The position numbers and the translations under genes are program-made. Positions 45,689 to 55,147 of a DNA stretch of 64,000 bases are shown here, piece after piece. The notes under the pieces are model-generated. The model was given only the letters and a program-made list of their open reading frames with translations. It had not been told where the DNA came from and did not search any database. The stretch lies in contig NZ_MPZV01000002.1 in NCBI RefSeq assembly GCF_002020355.1, positions 620,001 to 684,000 on the forward strand, in the 5' to 3' direction. Source of the stretch: Thioclava sediminum (GTDB lineage Bacteria; Pseudomonadota; Alphaproteobacteria; Rhodobacterales; Rhodobacteraceae). The first letter of the stretch is position 1, and each line of letters starts with the position of its first letter.

Positions 45689-47436
45689 TTGGAGAACCCC
45701 GCCATCTTAATAATCTTATCCTGAACTTCGAGAAGCTCTCGCTCTTCATCAATCCAAGCATAATATTTACGAACTACGTTCGGGGTATTACACAAAAGCC
45801 GCGCGGCGCCAGCGTAGTCTCCAGGCTGAGCTCGTAAGTAAAGAGAAGCGAGTCCATGCCGAAAATTATGCGGGAACATTTGAAGGTGATGATTGCGTGC
45901 GTGGCGATGCAGCCAGCCCCGCAAAACGGTTGAAGAAAGTTGGCCCCCCCCATAGCCAGGAAAGAGAAAATCCGACTCTTCCGATCCATGAATCTCTGGC
46001 CGAATTTCATCAAGATACCAGATCAATACCTCCAGCGCTCGCGTTGGACCGTCCACGAGCGATGCCTTGATATCACGCTTATTTTTCACGGAATGCGCTG
46101 GTAGTAATACGTATGCTTGCCTCCGCGCCCCAACGGGAAGGATGAGATTTGCATCCTCTCCCCTATGTCGAAGTTGAAGCATATTCGACACTCGCAGCGG
46201 CACCCCCCATAACGCGATCGCGGAAAAGCATGCAAGAACTCCCAGCTGAATAATTCTTCGCTCCTTGTAAGGAGAATTAAAGACTTCCGCTCGTAATGAC
46301 TGAGCGTCCCTCATGAATGCCAGATGTAAACTTTGAAAAGTAAGTTCGGCACGACGATTTCGAAGAAGATGCTGGCAAAACGCTTTTGCCGGTTCAGACA
46401 TCTCTTGCGCGTCGCGTTGCCCCTTTTTTAAGGTAGGGTTTATCTTGAGCGATGCTCTCATAAAGCTCGTATCAAGGTGCAACCACTCTGCGAGGATGGC
46501 GATGTTAGTTATATAGGAACGCATCGTGCGCTCCGAAATGCGGATGTTTCCATCTTGGTCTTGGATCCAAGCCCGAACAATTTCGAGAAATACAGGGCGA
46601 TCGAAAATCTTCTCAAACGCGAGGATCTCATGTCTGATGACACCGATCATTAATCCGGTCCGAAGATACTTATTGAGAGCCGCCTGGCGCACATTTTGCG
46701 CAGCTTTGGAAAGCCCAAAGACCGCTTCCCCACTAATTTCATCCATCTCGCCGGACGAAGCGCTTTCGATCAACTGATGGGCTTGCTGTTGCAGATGAAA
46801 GGGAATGTGATCGGGCGCCGACCTCCGCACCCTATCCGGAACTTCCAGGTCGCATGTTGGCAGAGTCCCCGCGATTTCGGATGAAAGGTGTCGATACTCA
46901 TTCAGCCTGCGCACCGCCTGAGAAATGGTTCGACGACGTCTTGCATCGAGTGCATCAGAGAGGGTAGAGAGCCATGCGCCGTCAAGTTCATGAGGCTGGC
47001 GTCCAGAACGTCTAGCTTCTTTTGCAAGCTGCACGATCGGTATAAGTTCCTGGCGCCTGCGGCCAAAGGTTCCATCGACTAGCCTTTCGCATTCGAAAAG
47101 TAATTTGCTCCAGAGATCATTGGGGACGACGGTGTTCGCTGTCGTGGCTCCGCTGCTCTTTTTCAGTATGGAAACGACCCTCTGGCGCCAACCTTTGTAG
47201 GATTTGAATGTTTTGAAAAGATCGGGATCATAGTTTTTGCGATGGAAACGCCCCTCAAACGCCACCACATCCGCAGGGATACTAGCGAGACTGTTGACTT
47301 GATAAACTTTCAAGCAACGGCGGATCGCATCTCGGTAGATCTTTTTCGTTCCATCCGTATATCCCGCCTCGCATTCAATCCACCGAAGCACATCTACCAT
47401 TGTGCCAACTGCGCCATCTTCTTTCTTTCCGGACAT
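45685..47436 (-). CDS. Large tyrosine recombinase (583 aa)
   Basis: It begins MSGKKEDGAVGTMVDVLRWI. The catalytic domain lies in the last 180 residues: WGVPLRVSNMLQL (first Arg), FPHNFRHGLASLYL (HxxR-like box) and VVRKYYAWIDEE (nucleophile Tyr). The long N-terminal extension resembles TnpB-like partners in multi-recombinase transposons. The ATG at 47436 is the first methionine in front of recognisable protein; the open frame upstream is a different composition. Confidence 0.82.
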   Translation of the reverse strand: MSGKKEDGAVGTMVDVLRWIECEAGYTDGTKKIYRDAIRRCLKVYQVNSLASIPADVVAFEGRFHRKNYDPDLFKTFKSYKGWRQRVVSILKKSSGATTANTVVPNDLWSKLLFECERLVDGTFGRRRQELIPIVQLAKEARRSGRQPHELDGAWLSTLSDALDARRRRTISQAVRRLNEYRHLSSEIAGTLPTCDLEVPDRVRRSAPDHIPFHLQQQAHQLIESASSGEMDEISGEAVFGLSKAAQNVRQAALNKYLRTGLMIGVIRHEILAFEKIFDRPVFLEIVRAWIQDQDGNIRISERTMRSYITNIAILAEWLHLDTSFMRASLKINPTLKKGQRDAQEMSEPAKAFCQHLLRNRRAELTFQSLHLAFMRDAQSLRAEVFNSPYKERRIIQLGVLACFSAIALWGVPLRVSNMLQLRHRGEDANLILPVGARRQAYVLLPAHSVKNKRDIKASLVDGPTRALEVLIWYLDEIRPEIHGSEESDFLFPGYGGGQLSSTVLRGWLHRHARNHHLQMFPHNFRHGLASLYLRAQPGDYAGAARLLCNTPNVVRKYYAWIDEERELLEVQDKIIKMAGFSK

Positions 47437-47536
47437 GTTCGCTAATTCCACTTTTCTTCGATATAACCGACTGGAGAACCGAACACTCCATTTCTTTGAC
47501 ACGCCGAAAAAGAGAGAGTGTTCCGTTGTTTTCTCG

Positions 47537-48049
47537 CTAATACCCACTCTGTTCCTTATTACGCAGGTAGAGCATCGTGCTCGCCTTCGCCGTGTCGCCC
47601 CCCGTGGTGTCAACCAGACGCACAGCCTTCCCAAATCGTGGCTCGAGCCACCATTCGAATGGCTCGTTCAAGCGCCACGCATCGACGTGCGCGGGCAAGT
47701 AGCGACGAATTCGCGGGCCAAGATCCGCGTGATGCGGCAACCTCCACTTCGGGTCTCTTTCGTTGCCAGCCCGGCGGATCGTGTGTTCCTCGACGCCCGC
47801 CATCTCCGCTAGCTGCTTCACCGAAAGAAGTGGCCGCTGGAGCTGTGGCAGCTCTGAAGATGGGATCTGATGAAGTCGCCACAATCGGCGGAGCAGGTCG
47901 ACGAAATTCACGCGCCCGCCCGGCATCATCTCGCAAGAGAGCTCGCCCACTACTTTCGTGGCGGTCTTGCGTGTAACGCTCAGGTGCTCTGCGATCCTCG
48001 ATATCGTCATCGGATGATAGCTCGCATATTTGATGGCAATTTTTCTCAT
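47537..48049 (-). CDS. HTH DNA-binding protein, first gene of the recombinase module (170 aa)
   Basis: Two possible HTHs: MTISRIAEHLSVTRKTATKV (about residues 14-33) and LLSVKQLAEMAGVEEHTIRR (about 74-93), the second of excisionase/MerR type. It is 100 nt upstream of the large recombinase on the same strand. By position it is a regulator or a directionality factor for the module. Confidence 0.65.
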   Translation of the reverse strand: MRKIAIKYASYHPMTISRIAEHLSVTRKTATKVVGELSCEMMPGGRVNFVDLLRRLWRLHQIPSSELPQLQRPLLSVKQLAEMAGVEEHTIRRAGNERDPKWRLPHHADLGPRIRRYLPAHVDAWRLNEPFEWWLEPRFGKAVRLVDTTGGDTAKASTMLYLRNKEQSGY

Positions 48050-48662
48050 GCCATCATTTTTTCACATCACACCTCTAAACGGGAACGCCCAAAGACGGTC
48101 AAAAGCCACGAAACAGCAAAAGACTTGTGGATTACGAGGCATTTCCGAACTCGAACAAGAAGGCTCAAAGCGAATTAGGAGATAATTGCGCAATTTTAGC
48201 CGAAATCGACCCTTCTATTGCGCAAAAACATATATTTTTTCGCACAGGAAATTGCCATTACGGATACGATTTCTTTTTCGATTTTTAGACGAAAGAAACC
48301 GACGAGTAGGCAGGCAAAAGCAATTGCCTTGGAACGGGTTCTCAACCTGGCAATCGGATGTAATTGACTCATCGCTGTATTTGACTGCAGCGCTCGTCGG
48401 CGTGGAGACCGTTGTGCTCCTCAAGCCAATAGGATCAAAGCCAGTGGCCGTGCGGTGCGCAAGATGGGCGTGCGGTCATCCTCCGCGCCCGGGACGAGCA
48501 TACGCGCGGCCTCCCGGCAGCCCCCTACCAGTTCTCGGGGCTCGCGTTCGATTTCAACCGTTCCCGGCTGCATCCGGGACAGTCGTAGGGTTGCCGCGAA
48601 AGTCTTCCCCTCCATCGTTGCTCTCGCCGCGACAGCAATATTCTGGATATTGGATCCTGAGC
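48050..48662. other. 613-nt AT-richer region upstream of the recombinase module
   Basis: No supportable gene; 48186-48911 on the plus strand is an unsupported open frame. A 12-bp palindrome AATTGCGCAATT lies at 48184-48195 and the same TTGCGCAA core recurs at 48218-48225, 32 bp apart. The region probably holds the module's promoter and end. Confidence 0.45.
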
Positions 48663-49600
48663 CTAAGCGGAAAGTCCATCGATAGAGACGATGCGACCAT
48701 GCAGCTTCACCAGATCTGCTTGGCGCGCCGGGACCTGACGACGTCCAGTATGCCCGAGATAAAGGGCGAGACTGACAATGACGATCACGCCGCCGACCAG
48801 CATGGACGGCGTTGGCTGAATGCCGGTTCCGGCCCAGATCCAGATTGGGCCGAGAACGGTTTCGCGAAGCATCAGCAGGCTCACGTTCGATGGGTGCGTG
48901 TAGCGAGATGAAAGCGAGAGCGAGAAGAACGACACGGGGAGCACCAGCCCGCCTGCGAGGGCAGTTGCCCAAACGTGCCACTCAGTCATGCGCCCGGTCC
49001 CGTCAATGCAAGACCTGCAAGCCCCGCCAGTGTGGCCCCACCACCTACCAGGAGCAGGATCGGCAATTGCGCATTGGCTCGGATGGTAACGAAACTGATC
49101 GCCAAACACATCGCGACGCCCAGACCTATTGCTGCACCAAGCAGTGGACTACCGGTGGTCTGCCCGGGATCCGTCCCGAAAACTGCAATGCCGATTCAGG
49201 ACAGCACGACTGCGGTCGTGACCCAGGTCGTCCAATGTTCCCGTTCGCCCAGAAACATCTAGGACAACAGCACAGCAAAGATTGGCACGGTGGCAACGCT
49301 GAATAAAACAACCGAGACCGGCGCAACCGCGATGCCAAATGCGAAAAGCGAAGCGTTTCAAGATTGACAAAGCAGGACGAGCACACCGGCCCAGCAGATA
49401 GTGACACGCAAATCTTTGCGAAGTTGCCGTCGCCGGAAAATCAGCCAAGCCAGCAACATCGCAGAGCCCATCAGGAGCCCGCGCCAAGCCATCATCTGGC
49501 TGCCGCTCATCTCCGACCACCGCATGAGCAGAGTGTCAGGTGAGATCGCCAGCGCCCCAAAGAGGGCGAGGAAGATACCGAACCTGGGGTTGCTTGTCAT
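48663..49600 (-). pseudogene. EamA/DMT-family transporter, broken
   Basis: The N-terminal part (MTSNPRFGIFLALFGALAIS) and the C-terminal part (MLVGGVIVIVSLALYLGHTG) belong to one ten-helix drug/metabolite transporter. Reading leftward, the frame is broken by TGA after VLLCQS, TAG before MFLGE and TGA before IGIAVFG, followed by one frameshift near 49,000 before the last third resumes. The remaining codons are intact, so the damage is recent. It sits at the end of the operon that starts with the ArsR-type gene. Confidence 0.85.
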
Positions 49601-49890
49601 TTTCGATTCCAGAAGCGAGGAAGCGCCCAAGCCTTACCGGTCCACTGGTAGCATTCCAAGCTTTGTCGAAGCATCGTTAGGTCTCAAAAGGAACAGAGCA
49701 GCATCTCGTCGCTTCCGACCCTTACCTGCCGTCCGCTTCGCGTCCGAGCGCTGCGGTGCAGCGTCTCGAGAGCGGCCATTGGTTCATCGTGCAGCATTTT
49801 TGGAGGATGACGGTCTGCTGTGCGGACGAAGCCGACGGTCGCGCCCTCGTCGTCTGGTTGTTGCCCGAGATGCGTTATCGGCGCGACCGT
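49601..49890. other. 290-nt gap, no gene seen
   Basis: Between the EamA pseudogene and a GFA-family gene. I see no ribosome site plus coding pattern and no strong repeat. Confidence 0.3.
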
Positions 49891-50301
49891 TCAGCCGGGA
49901 AGCCCGTCGATTCTTTCGATGGCGACCAGGTCGTTGTCCCAGGTCGCGCGACTGGAACAGCAGATATGCGCGTTGGGTCGTATATCGATCCGGCTGTCCA
50001 GCGACCCTGCTGGCACGACAAGCAAACCAATCTCCGGTTGGGAAACAGGCAGCGCGGCCCCGCAGTCGGAGCAAAAGCCCTTAACATGGCGTGAACCGGC
50101 GAGCCGGAACGTCTTGATGTTTTCCTCACCTGACATCCATTTAATTTTGGCCGTGGACGAAAACAGGTTTGCCGAATGGGCCGAACCGCTGTCCTTGCGG
50201 CAGCGGGCGCAGTGGCACAGGAAAAAGCTCTCGAACTCTCCCGATATGCGGAATTTCACAGCGCCGCACAGGCATTGTCCTATGGCCGGATTGTCGTCCA
50301 T
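49891..50301 (-). CDS. GFA/CENP-V family zinc-binding protein (136 aa)
   Basis: The GFA fold is shown by C-x-C (QCLCGAVKF), CHCARCRK and FCSDCGAALP, the cysteines binding two zinc ions. Family members relate to glutathione-dependent formaldehyde-activating enzyme, but most have no proven activity. It lies downstream of a second, divergent GFA gene on the same strand. Confidence 0.88.
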   Translation of the reverse strand: MDDNPAIGQCLCGAVKFRISGEFESFFLCHCARCRKDSGSAHSANLFSSTAKIKWMSGEENIKTFRLAGSRHVKGFCSDCGAALPVSQPEIGLLVVPAGSLDSRIDIRPNAHICCSSRATWDNDLVAIERIDGLPG

Positions 50302-50592
50302 TCACACTCCTCTCGAGAGACAAGCCCCTGCCGCCAGTCGAATGCATTTTCATTTCCTCCTTGTATCCGCGTGTTGGATCACGGTCAAAAGGGGCTCGAA
50401 GCGGGCTTGCGGCGTCGCGGCACGGCTGGGCGCTCTCAGTGAGCAAAGATCGTCGCTCTCGGCCCTGAGTTGGACATTGAAGTTGGCGGGTCTGCGCAAA
50501 TGCTGCTTGATCGAACCCGCCATTTTCGCATCGTGCAGCCGTCGCTCACGGCTTGTAGACGAATGATGCTTCGCCAAGAGATGGTGCTCACT

Positions 50593-50985
50593 TTAATCGT
50601 TGCGGTGGTTGGTCTCGTCGCGATCACGTTCATATCTTTTCATGTCCGGAAATTCCGGCAGCCAGGCTTCGCGACGAACGACCCAATTCTCATAGGTTGG
50701 TTTCAATTGGTCGGGCGCATCGAGGCAACCGAGATGCAGTTCGACCTCATCGCCACTTCGCGCGAAAACGGACGATCCGCAGCGTGGACAAAAATTCCTC
50801 CCGGCATAGTCACGCGTGTCGCCGTCGATCTTCACCGCGTCTTCAGGGAAAACGGCGGCCGCGTAGAATAGGGCGCCATGATATTTGCGACAGTCGAGGC
50901 AGTGACATATGCCGACCCGATAGGGGCGACCCGAAGCCACAATTCGAACATCGCCGCACATGCAACCGCCCGTGAAACGCTTCAT
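50593..50985 (-). CDS. GFA/CENP-V family zinc-binding protein (130 aa)
   Basis: GGCMCGDVRI, CHCLDCRKYHGALF and FCPRCGSSVF give the complete zinc-cysteine set. This and the neighbouring GFA protein differ through most of their length, so they are not a recent duplication. It is 34 nt after the SRPBCC gene in an ArsR-led operon. Confidence 0.9.
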   Translation of the reverse strand: MKRFTGGCMCGDVRIVASGRPYRVGICHCLDCRKYHGALFYAAAVFPEDAVKIDGDTRDYAGRNFCPRCGSSVFARSGDEVELHLGCLDAPDQLKPTYENWVVRREAWLPEFPDMKRYERDRDETNHRND

Positions 50986-51019
50986 GATCGTGTTTCCCCT
51001 CGATCAAACCTGTGAAAAT

Positions 51020-51538
51020 TCAGCCGCGCGCTGCGGCATCGCCGGTCTTGCCCGCAACATGAACGGCCAGTTTGCCAAGCGTTTGAGCGCCAAATTCGAC
51101 AGCCCCAAAGCCGATAACCACTGCGCGGCGTGCTGGCGTCGGATGCATCTGGCGCAGGGTGACAACCGTCTTTCCATTATCCTGCTTGTCGAAAGTGACC
51201 AGAAGCCGGAACCGGTCAGGATCATCATCGACATCGCGACCGTGATCGGCCTCGATCAGGCTTGGTGCCTCGACCCGCAGAAAATCCATACGGTTCGAGA
51301 ACGGCGTGCCGTCCGGGGCAATCATGTCGAACCGCCATACACCGCCTGCCCGGATGTCGGCTTCATGCGACTCGATCTGGAAGCCGTCAGGCCCAAACCA
51401 TTGCACGATTTGCGCTGGATCGGTCCATGCTGCGAAGGCGGTTTCTCGGTCAGCGTCGACGACACGCGAGATGACGATTTCTTTTTCCAAAGGCCACTCA
51501 GCCCATGCAGAGACGATATCGGCGGCTCCATCAGTCAT
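51020..51538 (-). CDS. SRPBCC (AHSA1-like) domain protein
   Basis: A 172-residue START-like hydrophobic-pocket protein: VISRVVDADRETAFAAWTDP, VQWFGPDGF, then RAGGVWRFDM and a C-terminal helix. Such proteins are often encoded with an ArsR regulator, here overlapping by 8 nt. The ligand is unknown. Confidence 0.88.
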   Translation of the reverse strand: MTDGAADIVSAWAEWPLEKEIVISRVVDADRETAFAAWTDPAQIVQWFGPDGFQIESHEADIRAGGVWRFDMIAPDGTPFSNRMDFLRVEAPSLIEADHGRDVDDDPDRFRLLVTFDKQDNGKTVVTLRQMHPTPARRAVVIGFGAVEFGAQTLGKLAVHVAGKTGDAAARG

Positions 51539-51875
51539 CGGATTTCTCCTCCTTCATTTTCTCGAGGTGACTCTCAAAGCGATCCAGGCGGCTCTCCCAC
51601 TGCTTGCGGTGGGAGGCCATCCAATCTTCCGCAGCTTTCAAAGCCATCGGGTTCAACGTGCAGACACGGCTTCGCCCCTGTCGTTGCGACACGATAAGGC
51701 CAGCGTCTTCCAGAACACCGAGATGCTGTGTGAAGGACGGCAGCGCCATGTCGAATGGCTGGGCCAATTGTGAGACGGTGGCCGACCTTTCGCTAAGTTT
51801 CTGAACTACTGCCCGCCGCGTCGGATCGGACAATGCGATGAAGACCCGTTCTATGGGGCGTTTTGAGTTAGGCAT
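51531..51875 (-). CDS. ArsR-family regulator
   Basis: A 114-residue winged-helix repressor: FIALSDPTRRAVVQKLSERSATVSQLAQ then MALPSFTQHLGVLEDAGLI (about residues 38-56, recognition helix), then a wing. No metal-binding cysteines are seen, so it belongs to the non-metal group paired with SRPBCC proteins. The ATG at 51875 is chosen; an ATG at 51887 is possible. A perfect palindrome lies 24-47 nt upstream. Confidence 0.9.
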   Translation of the reverse strand: MPNSKRPIERVFIALSDPTRRAVVQKLSERSATVSQLAQPFDMALPSFTQHLGVLEDAGLIVSQRQGRSRVCTLNPMALKAAEDWMASHRKQWESRLDRFESHLEKMKEEKSDD

Positions 51876-51898
51876 GCGCCTAAGCATGTGGCTGCAAT

Positions 51899-51922
51899 AA
51901 GGTTAGGTCAATACCTAACCTT
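51899..51922. promoter_or_regulatory. Perfect 24-bp operator upstream of the ArsR-SRPBCC operon
   Basis: AAGGTTAGGT (51899-51908) and ACCTAACCTT (51913-51922) are exact inverted repeats around CAAT. The position just ahead of the ArsR gene fits autorepression. Confidence 0.8.
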
Positions 51923-52387
51923 GAGAAGCCTGCAGGAGCATAGCCGATTTCGGTGCGACGCACAGCAACGGGAATGCTCAGCTCAGTGCGGCTTTGCGGG
52001 TCCACAGAGATCAGAAGTTCAGGCAGGGAAGAAAACGTTGGCCTTCGGCCCATTGCGGCCCTTGATCCCAAGGCGCACCGCTGCGGCACAGCGTCACCGA
52101 ACCGCTCCTCCGTCCCTTGCGCAGCAAACTGGTTCCGCAGAGGTCCGCATTGCGGACAAAGTCGCCGCGCCTTGGCTTCGGTCTTGTCCAGATGCCGCGT
52201 TACCATGCCGAGGCGGCTCTGACCGCCCGCGAGTTCGTCGAGGTTCTGACCGATTTTCCGCCGTCACTCTCGCCGGTTTCTATCCTCTACCCACGCAACC
52301 GGCGGCTCTCCCCCGCCTGTGGATGTTTCGAGATTGATTGGGGGCAGTGGTCTGAGGGCGCAGGGCTCGGGCGGAGCGGCACCGCTA
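51923..52387. other. 465-nt region without a supported gene
   Basis: Several short open frames on both strands have no ribosome site or recognisable motif. The one at 51880-52206 (minus) has a protein-like middle but would overlap the ArsR operator. I assign nothing. Confidence 0.35.
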
Positions 52388-53083
52388 TCAGGGCGGCAGA
52401 CCGGACTCGCGCATCGCCGTGAAGATCGCCTGCAGGTGCCCGCGCATGGCATCCGCGGCGGCGTCCGCCGCGCCCCGTTGAATGCAGGCGACCACCTCCT
52501 CATGCTGTAGGCTGTGACGTTCGGTGAATTCGGCGACACCGAGTTTTCGGTAAGTGACTTCCCATTCGCGCTGCCAGGCCGCATGGCGGCGCGCGCCCGC
52601 GAGATAGTCGAGAAGGCCAAGCAGGATGGGATTGCCTGTTACCTCTGCGATACCACGGTGAAAGGCGGCGTCGAGCCGTTCGCAGTCGGCCCGGGTTGCG
52701 GCACGGCGGCCCCGGTTGACCAGATCGGAAAGATAGGCGATCTCGGCACGGGTCGCGAGCGCAGCTGCCTCGGCGGCGACGGAGGGCTCGAGGGTCAGGC
52801 GCGCCTGCATCAGCTGAAGCGGTGAAGCCCCTTGCACTAGAATGGTCTCGCGCACAGGGTGGCCCCGCGGGCGGGGGCCAAGGAACGTGCCTTGCCCGAC
52901 ATGCCGCCAGAGGTCGCCAGCGAGCTCCAGCTCGGCCAAGGCATTGCGCAGCGTCTCACGGCTGCACCCCAACCGACGCGCCAGATCCCGCTCCGGCGGC
53001 AGCTGTCCGCCCGGCGCGATGGCGGCCGCCGCGCAATAGTCGCGCAGCGCTTCCACAACCTTTCGAGTTCGCTTCGTGGTCAT
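52388..53083 (-). CDS. GntR-family (FadR/FCD) regulator
   Basis: 231 residues: a winged HTH with LPPERDLARRLGCSRETLRN and ALAELELAGDLWRHVGQGTF (about residues 26-65) and an all-helical FCD domain whose metal-binding His residues appear in AAFHRGIAEVTGN and HSLQHEEVV. It is divergent from the TauE/SafE permease and probably controls it in response to a small carboxylate. The ATG at 53083 is preferred over 53095. Two TTGGTCTG direct repeats lie upstream at about 53,095-53,122. Confidence 0.88.
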   Translation of the reverse strand: MTTKRTRKVVEALRDYCAAAAIAPGGQLPPERDLARRLGCSRETLRNALAELELAGDLWRHVGQGTFLGPRPRGHPVRETILVQGASPLQLMQARLTLEPSVAAEAAALATRAEIAYLSDLVNRGRRAATRADCERLDAAFHRGIAEVTGNPILLGLLDYLAGARRHAAWQREWEVTYRKLGVAEFTERHSLQHEEVVACIQRGAADAAADAMRGHLQAIFTAMRESGLPP

Positions 53084-53159
53084 TCGCACCCCCATACAGA
53101 CCAATTTGCAGACCAATCCGGCATCATGCAACAGCGGCGCGGTTTGAAGGAGAACGAAC

Positions 53160-53915
53160 ATGCTGACAGGTATAATACTCGTGCTGGCCGGCTTGGGCGC
53201 CGGTGCGCTCAATGCAATCGCGGGTGGTGGCACCTTTCTGACGTTTCCGGCACTCGTCTGGGCCGGTGTTCCGCCCATCATGGCGAATGCGACCGCGACC
53301 TTTGCAGCCCTTCCGGGCTATGTGGGCAGCGCCTGGGCCTATCGCACGGATATCGAGCGCGGCGGGAAGCCTCCTCTCGCCCATCTTTTCGGCACGGCGA
53401 TCGTCGGGGGGCTCGCTGGCGCTAGTCTGCTGCTGGTCACGCCGGAAGAGCTGTTCTCGGGCGTGGTGCCCTGGCTCTTGTTGATGGCGACCTTGGCCTT
53501 TGCCACCGGACCGTCCTTCGTTCGGTATCTCGCGAAGTCCGGGCGCGAGACGCCCAGCCCCACCGCACTTGCTCTTGTGTTCGCGGTCTCGGTCTATGGC
53601 GGCTATTTCAACGGTGGCCTCGGCATCATGCTGCTCGCGGCTTTCGGCGTCATCGGCATGACCGACCTGCACCGGATGAATGGGTTGAAGAACTTGATGT
53701 CCGTGATCCTATCGGTGGTCTCGGTCGCGACATATGCCATTGCGGGCCTGATCGACTGGGGCAACTTGCTGATCGTCGGCCTGTCCTGCGCCATGGGCGG
53801 ATACATCGGCGCGGTTCTGGCGCGGCGGGTTCGGAACACGGCCGTGCTGCGTCTGTTCATTATCGCAATCGGCTTGATCATGACCGTTGCCTTCTTTATG
53901 CGCCCCGCAGGTTGA
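53160..53915 (+). CDS. TauE/SafE (TSUP) family permease
   Basis: A 251-residue inner-membrane protein with about eight helices, starting MLTGIILVLAGLGAGALNAIAGGGTFLTFP, and a second related repeat FNGGLGIMLLAAFGVIGM. TSUP proteins export sulfite, sulfoacetate or other small anions. The divergent GntR gene suggests substrate-induced expression. Confidence 0.9.
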   Translation: MLTGIILVLAGLGAGALNAIAGGGTFLTFPALVWAGVPPIMANATATFAALPGYVGSAWAYRTDIERGGKPPLAHLFGTAIVGGLAGASLLLVTPEELFSGVVPWLLLMATLAFATGPSFVRYLAKSGRETPSPTALALVFAVSVYGGYFNGGLGIMLLAAFGVIGMTDLHRMNGLKNLMSVILSVVSVATYAIAGLIDWGNLLIVGLSCAMGGYIGAVLARRVRNTAVLRLFIIAIGLIMTVAFFMRPAG

Positions 53916-53968
53916 TCTTTCGTCAAACCGTTGAAACTTTCGGCGAAAGCTGATGTTGAGGCGTCGCG

Positions 53969-55120
53969 TTGCACATTCTGAAGTCACTTGGCCCGGCTGT
54001 GGCCCGCGTTCCAACCAAGGAGGCGCTGCGCGCGGGGCTTGGCGCGCTGATCGGATTGGCGCTAACCGGATTGTTCCTGTTGTCGCCGACCGTCGATCTG
54101 GACCTCGGTCTTTATCTCGTCGCGCCCTTTGGGGCGTCCTCGGTTCTGCTCTTCGCCGTTCCGAACAGCCCCCTGGCGCAGCCCTGGTCGGCGATCGTGG
54201 GCAATACCGTCGCGGCCTTTGTCGGGGTTGCGGTGTGCCTTTTTGTAGCGGACCCCGCCTTGCGCATCGCGCTCGCCGTCGGGCTTGCCATCACCGCAAC
54301 CATCCTGTGCCGCGCAGTCCATCCGCCCGCTGGTGCCGTCGCCATGACCGCGGCCATGTCCCCGGACGCCATCGCGCATCTGGGGTTTTGGTTCGCCCTG
54401 ACGCCAATTGCGTTCGGCACCATCGCACTGGTTCTGCTGGCAACCCTCTATGCGCGACTGACGGGACGCCACTATCCTTTCCGGCAATTCGAGGATCCCA
54501 ATATTCATGGAACCGCAGATCGCAATCCGATCGAGCGACTTGGGCTTTCGGAAGAGGAGCTGACCGGGATTCTCGAACGCTATCGTCAGTCGTTCAACCT
54601 CGGCGTCGAAGACCTAGCCCGACTGATCGGGGCCGCCGAACTGCAGGCGGCGGCGCATTCGTCGGGCCCGTTGACTGCGCAAGACATCATGTCGCGCAGT
54701 CTCGTCACCGTCACGTCGAACGCCCCATTGGGCGAGATCGCGGATCTGTTCCGGCAGCATCACTTCACATCGCTTCCGGTCGTTGGCGTGGATCAAACCT
54801 TTCTGGGCGTGATCTTCCAGATGCATCTCATCAGCCAGGCCCGCGACGATGCCCTGCGCCTTGATCGCGGCTTTCGGGCAGCGTTCCGCAGGTTGTTGGA
54901 TCGGGACAGGGAAAGACCGATGACCGCCGCTGATATCATGAGTGTCGCCAGCCCCCGCGCTACCGGCGACACCCCGATCGGGGCCTTGCTGCCGATGATG
55001 GCCGAGGGAGATACAGATGCCGTTCCGGTCCTTGAATACGGCAAGATCGTCGGCATCGTCACCCGGACCGACCTCGTGGCAGCGCTGTCCCGGAGCGCGG
55101 CGCGCGCCGGCTCCGCCTGA
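53969..55120 (+). CDS. HPP-family membrane protein with two CBS domains
   Basis: 383 residues. The first ~165 form an HPP-type membrane domain of four to five helices with the HPP motif in CRAVHPPAGAVAMTAAM. The rest holds two CBS domains: TAQDIMSRSLVTVTSNAPLGE to FLGVIFQMHL, and TAADIMSVASPRATGDTPIG to IVGIVTRTDLVAAL. Some HPP proteins transport nitrite in chloroplasts, and the CBS pair suggests nucleotide control; both are family knowledge. The start is TTG, 53 nt after the permease stop. Confidence 0.85.
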   Translation: MHILKSLGPAVARVPTKEALRAGLGALIGLALTGLFLLSPTVDLDLGLYLVAPFGASSVLLFAVPNSPLAQPWSAIVGNTVAAFVGVAVCLFVADPALRIALAVGLAITATILCRAVHPPAGAVAMTAAMSPDAIAHLGFWFALTPIAFGTIALVLLATLYARLTGRHYPFRQFEDPNIHGTADRNPIERLGLSEEELTGILERYRQSFNLGVEDLARLIGAAELQAAAHSSGPLTAQDIMSRSLVTVTSNAPLGEIADLFRQHHFTSLPVVGVDQTFLGVIFQMHLISQARDDALRLDRGFRAAFRRLLDRDRERPMTAADIMSVASPRATGDTPIGALLPMMAEGDTDAVPVLEYGKIVGIVTRTDLVAALSRSAARAGSA

Positions 55121-55147
55121 CCGGGGTGCCTGGGACCTGGATGCGGC

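Noticed and set aside
48186-48911. 241-codon plus-strand open frame
   Set aside because: It crosses the EamA pseudogene antisense and changes composition midway; not a gene.
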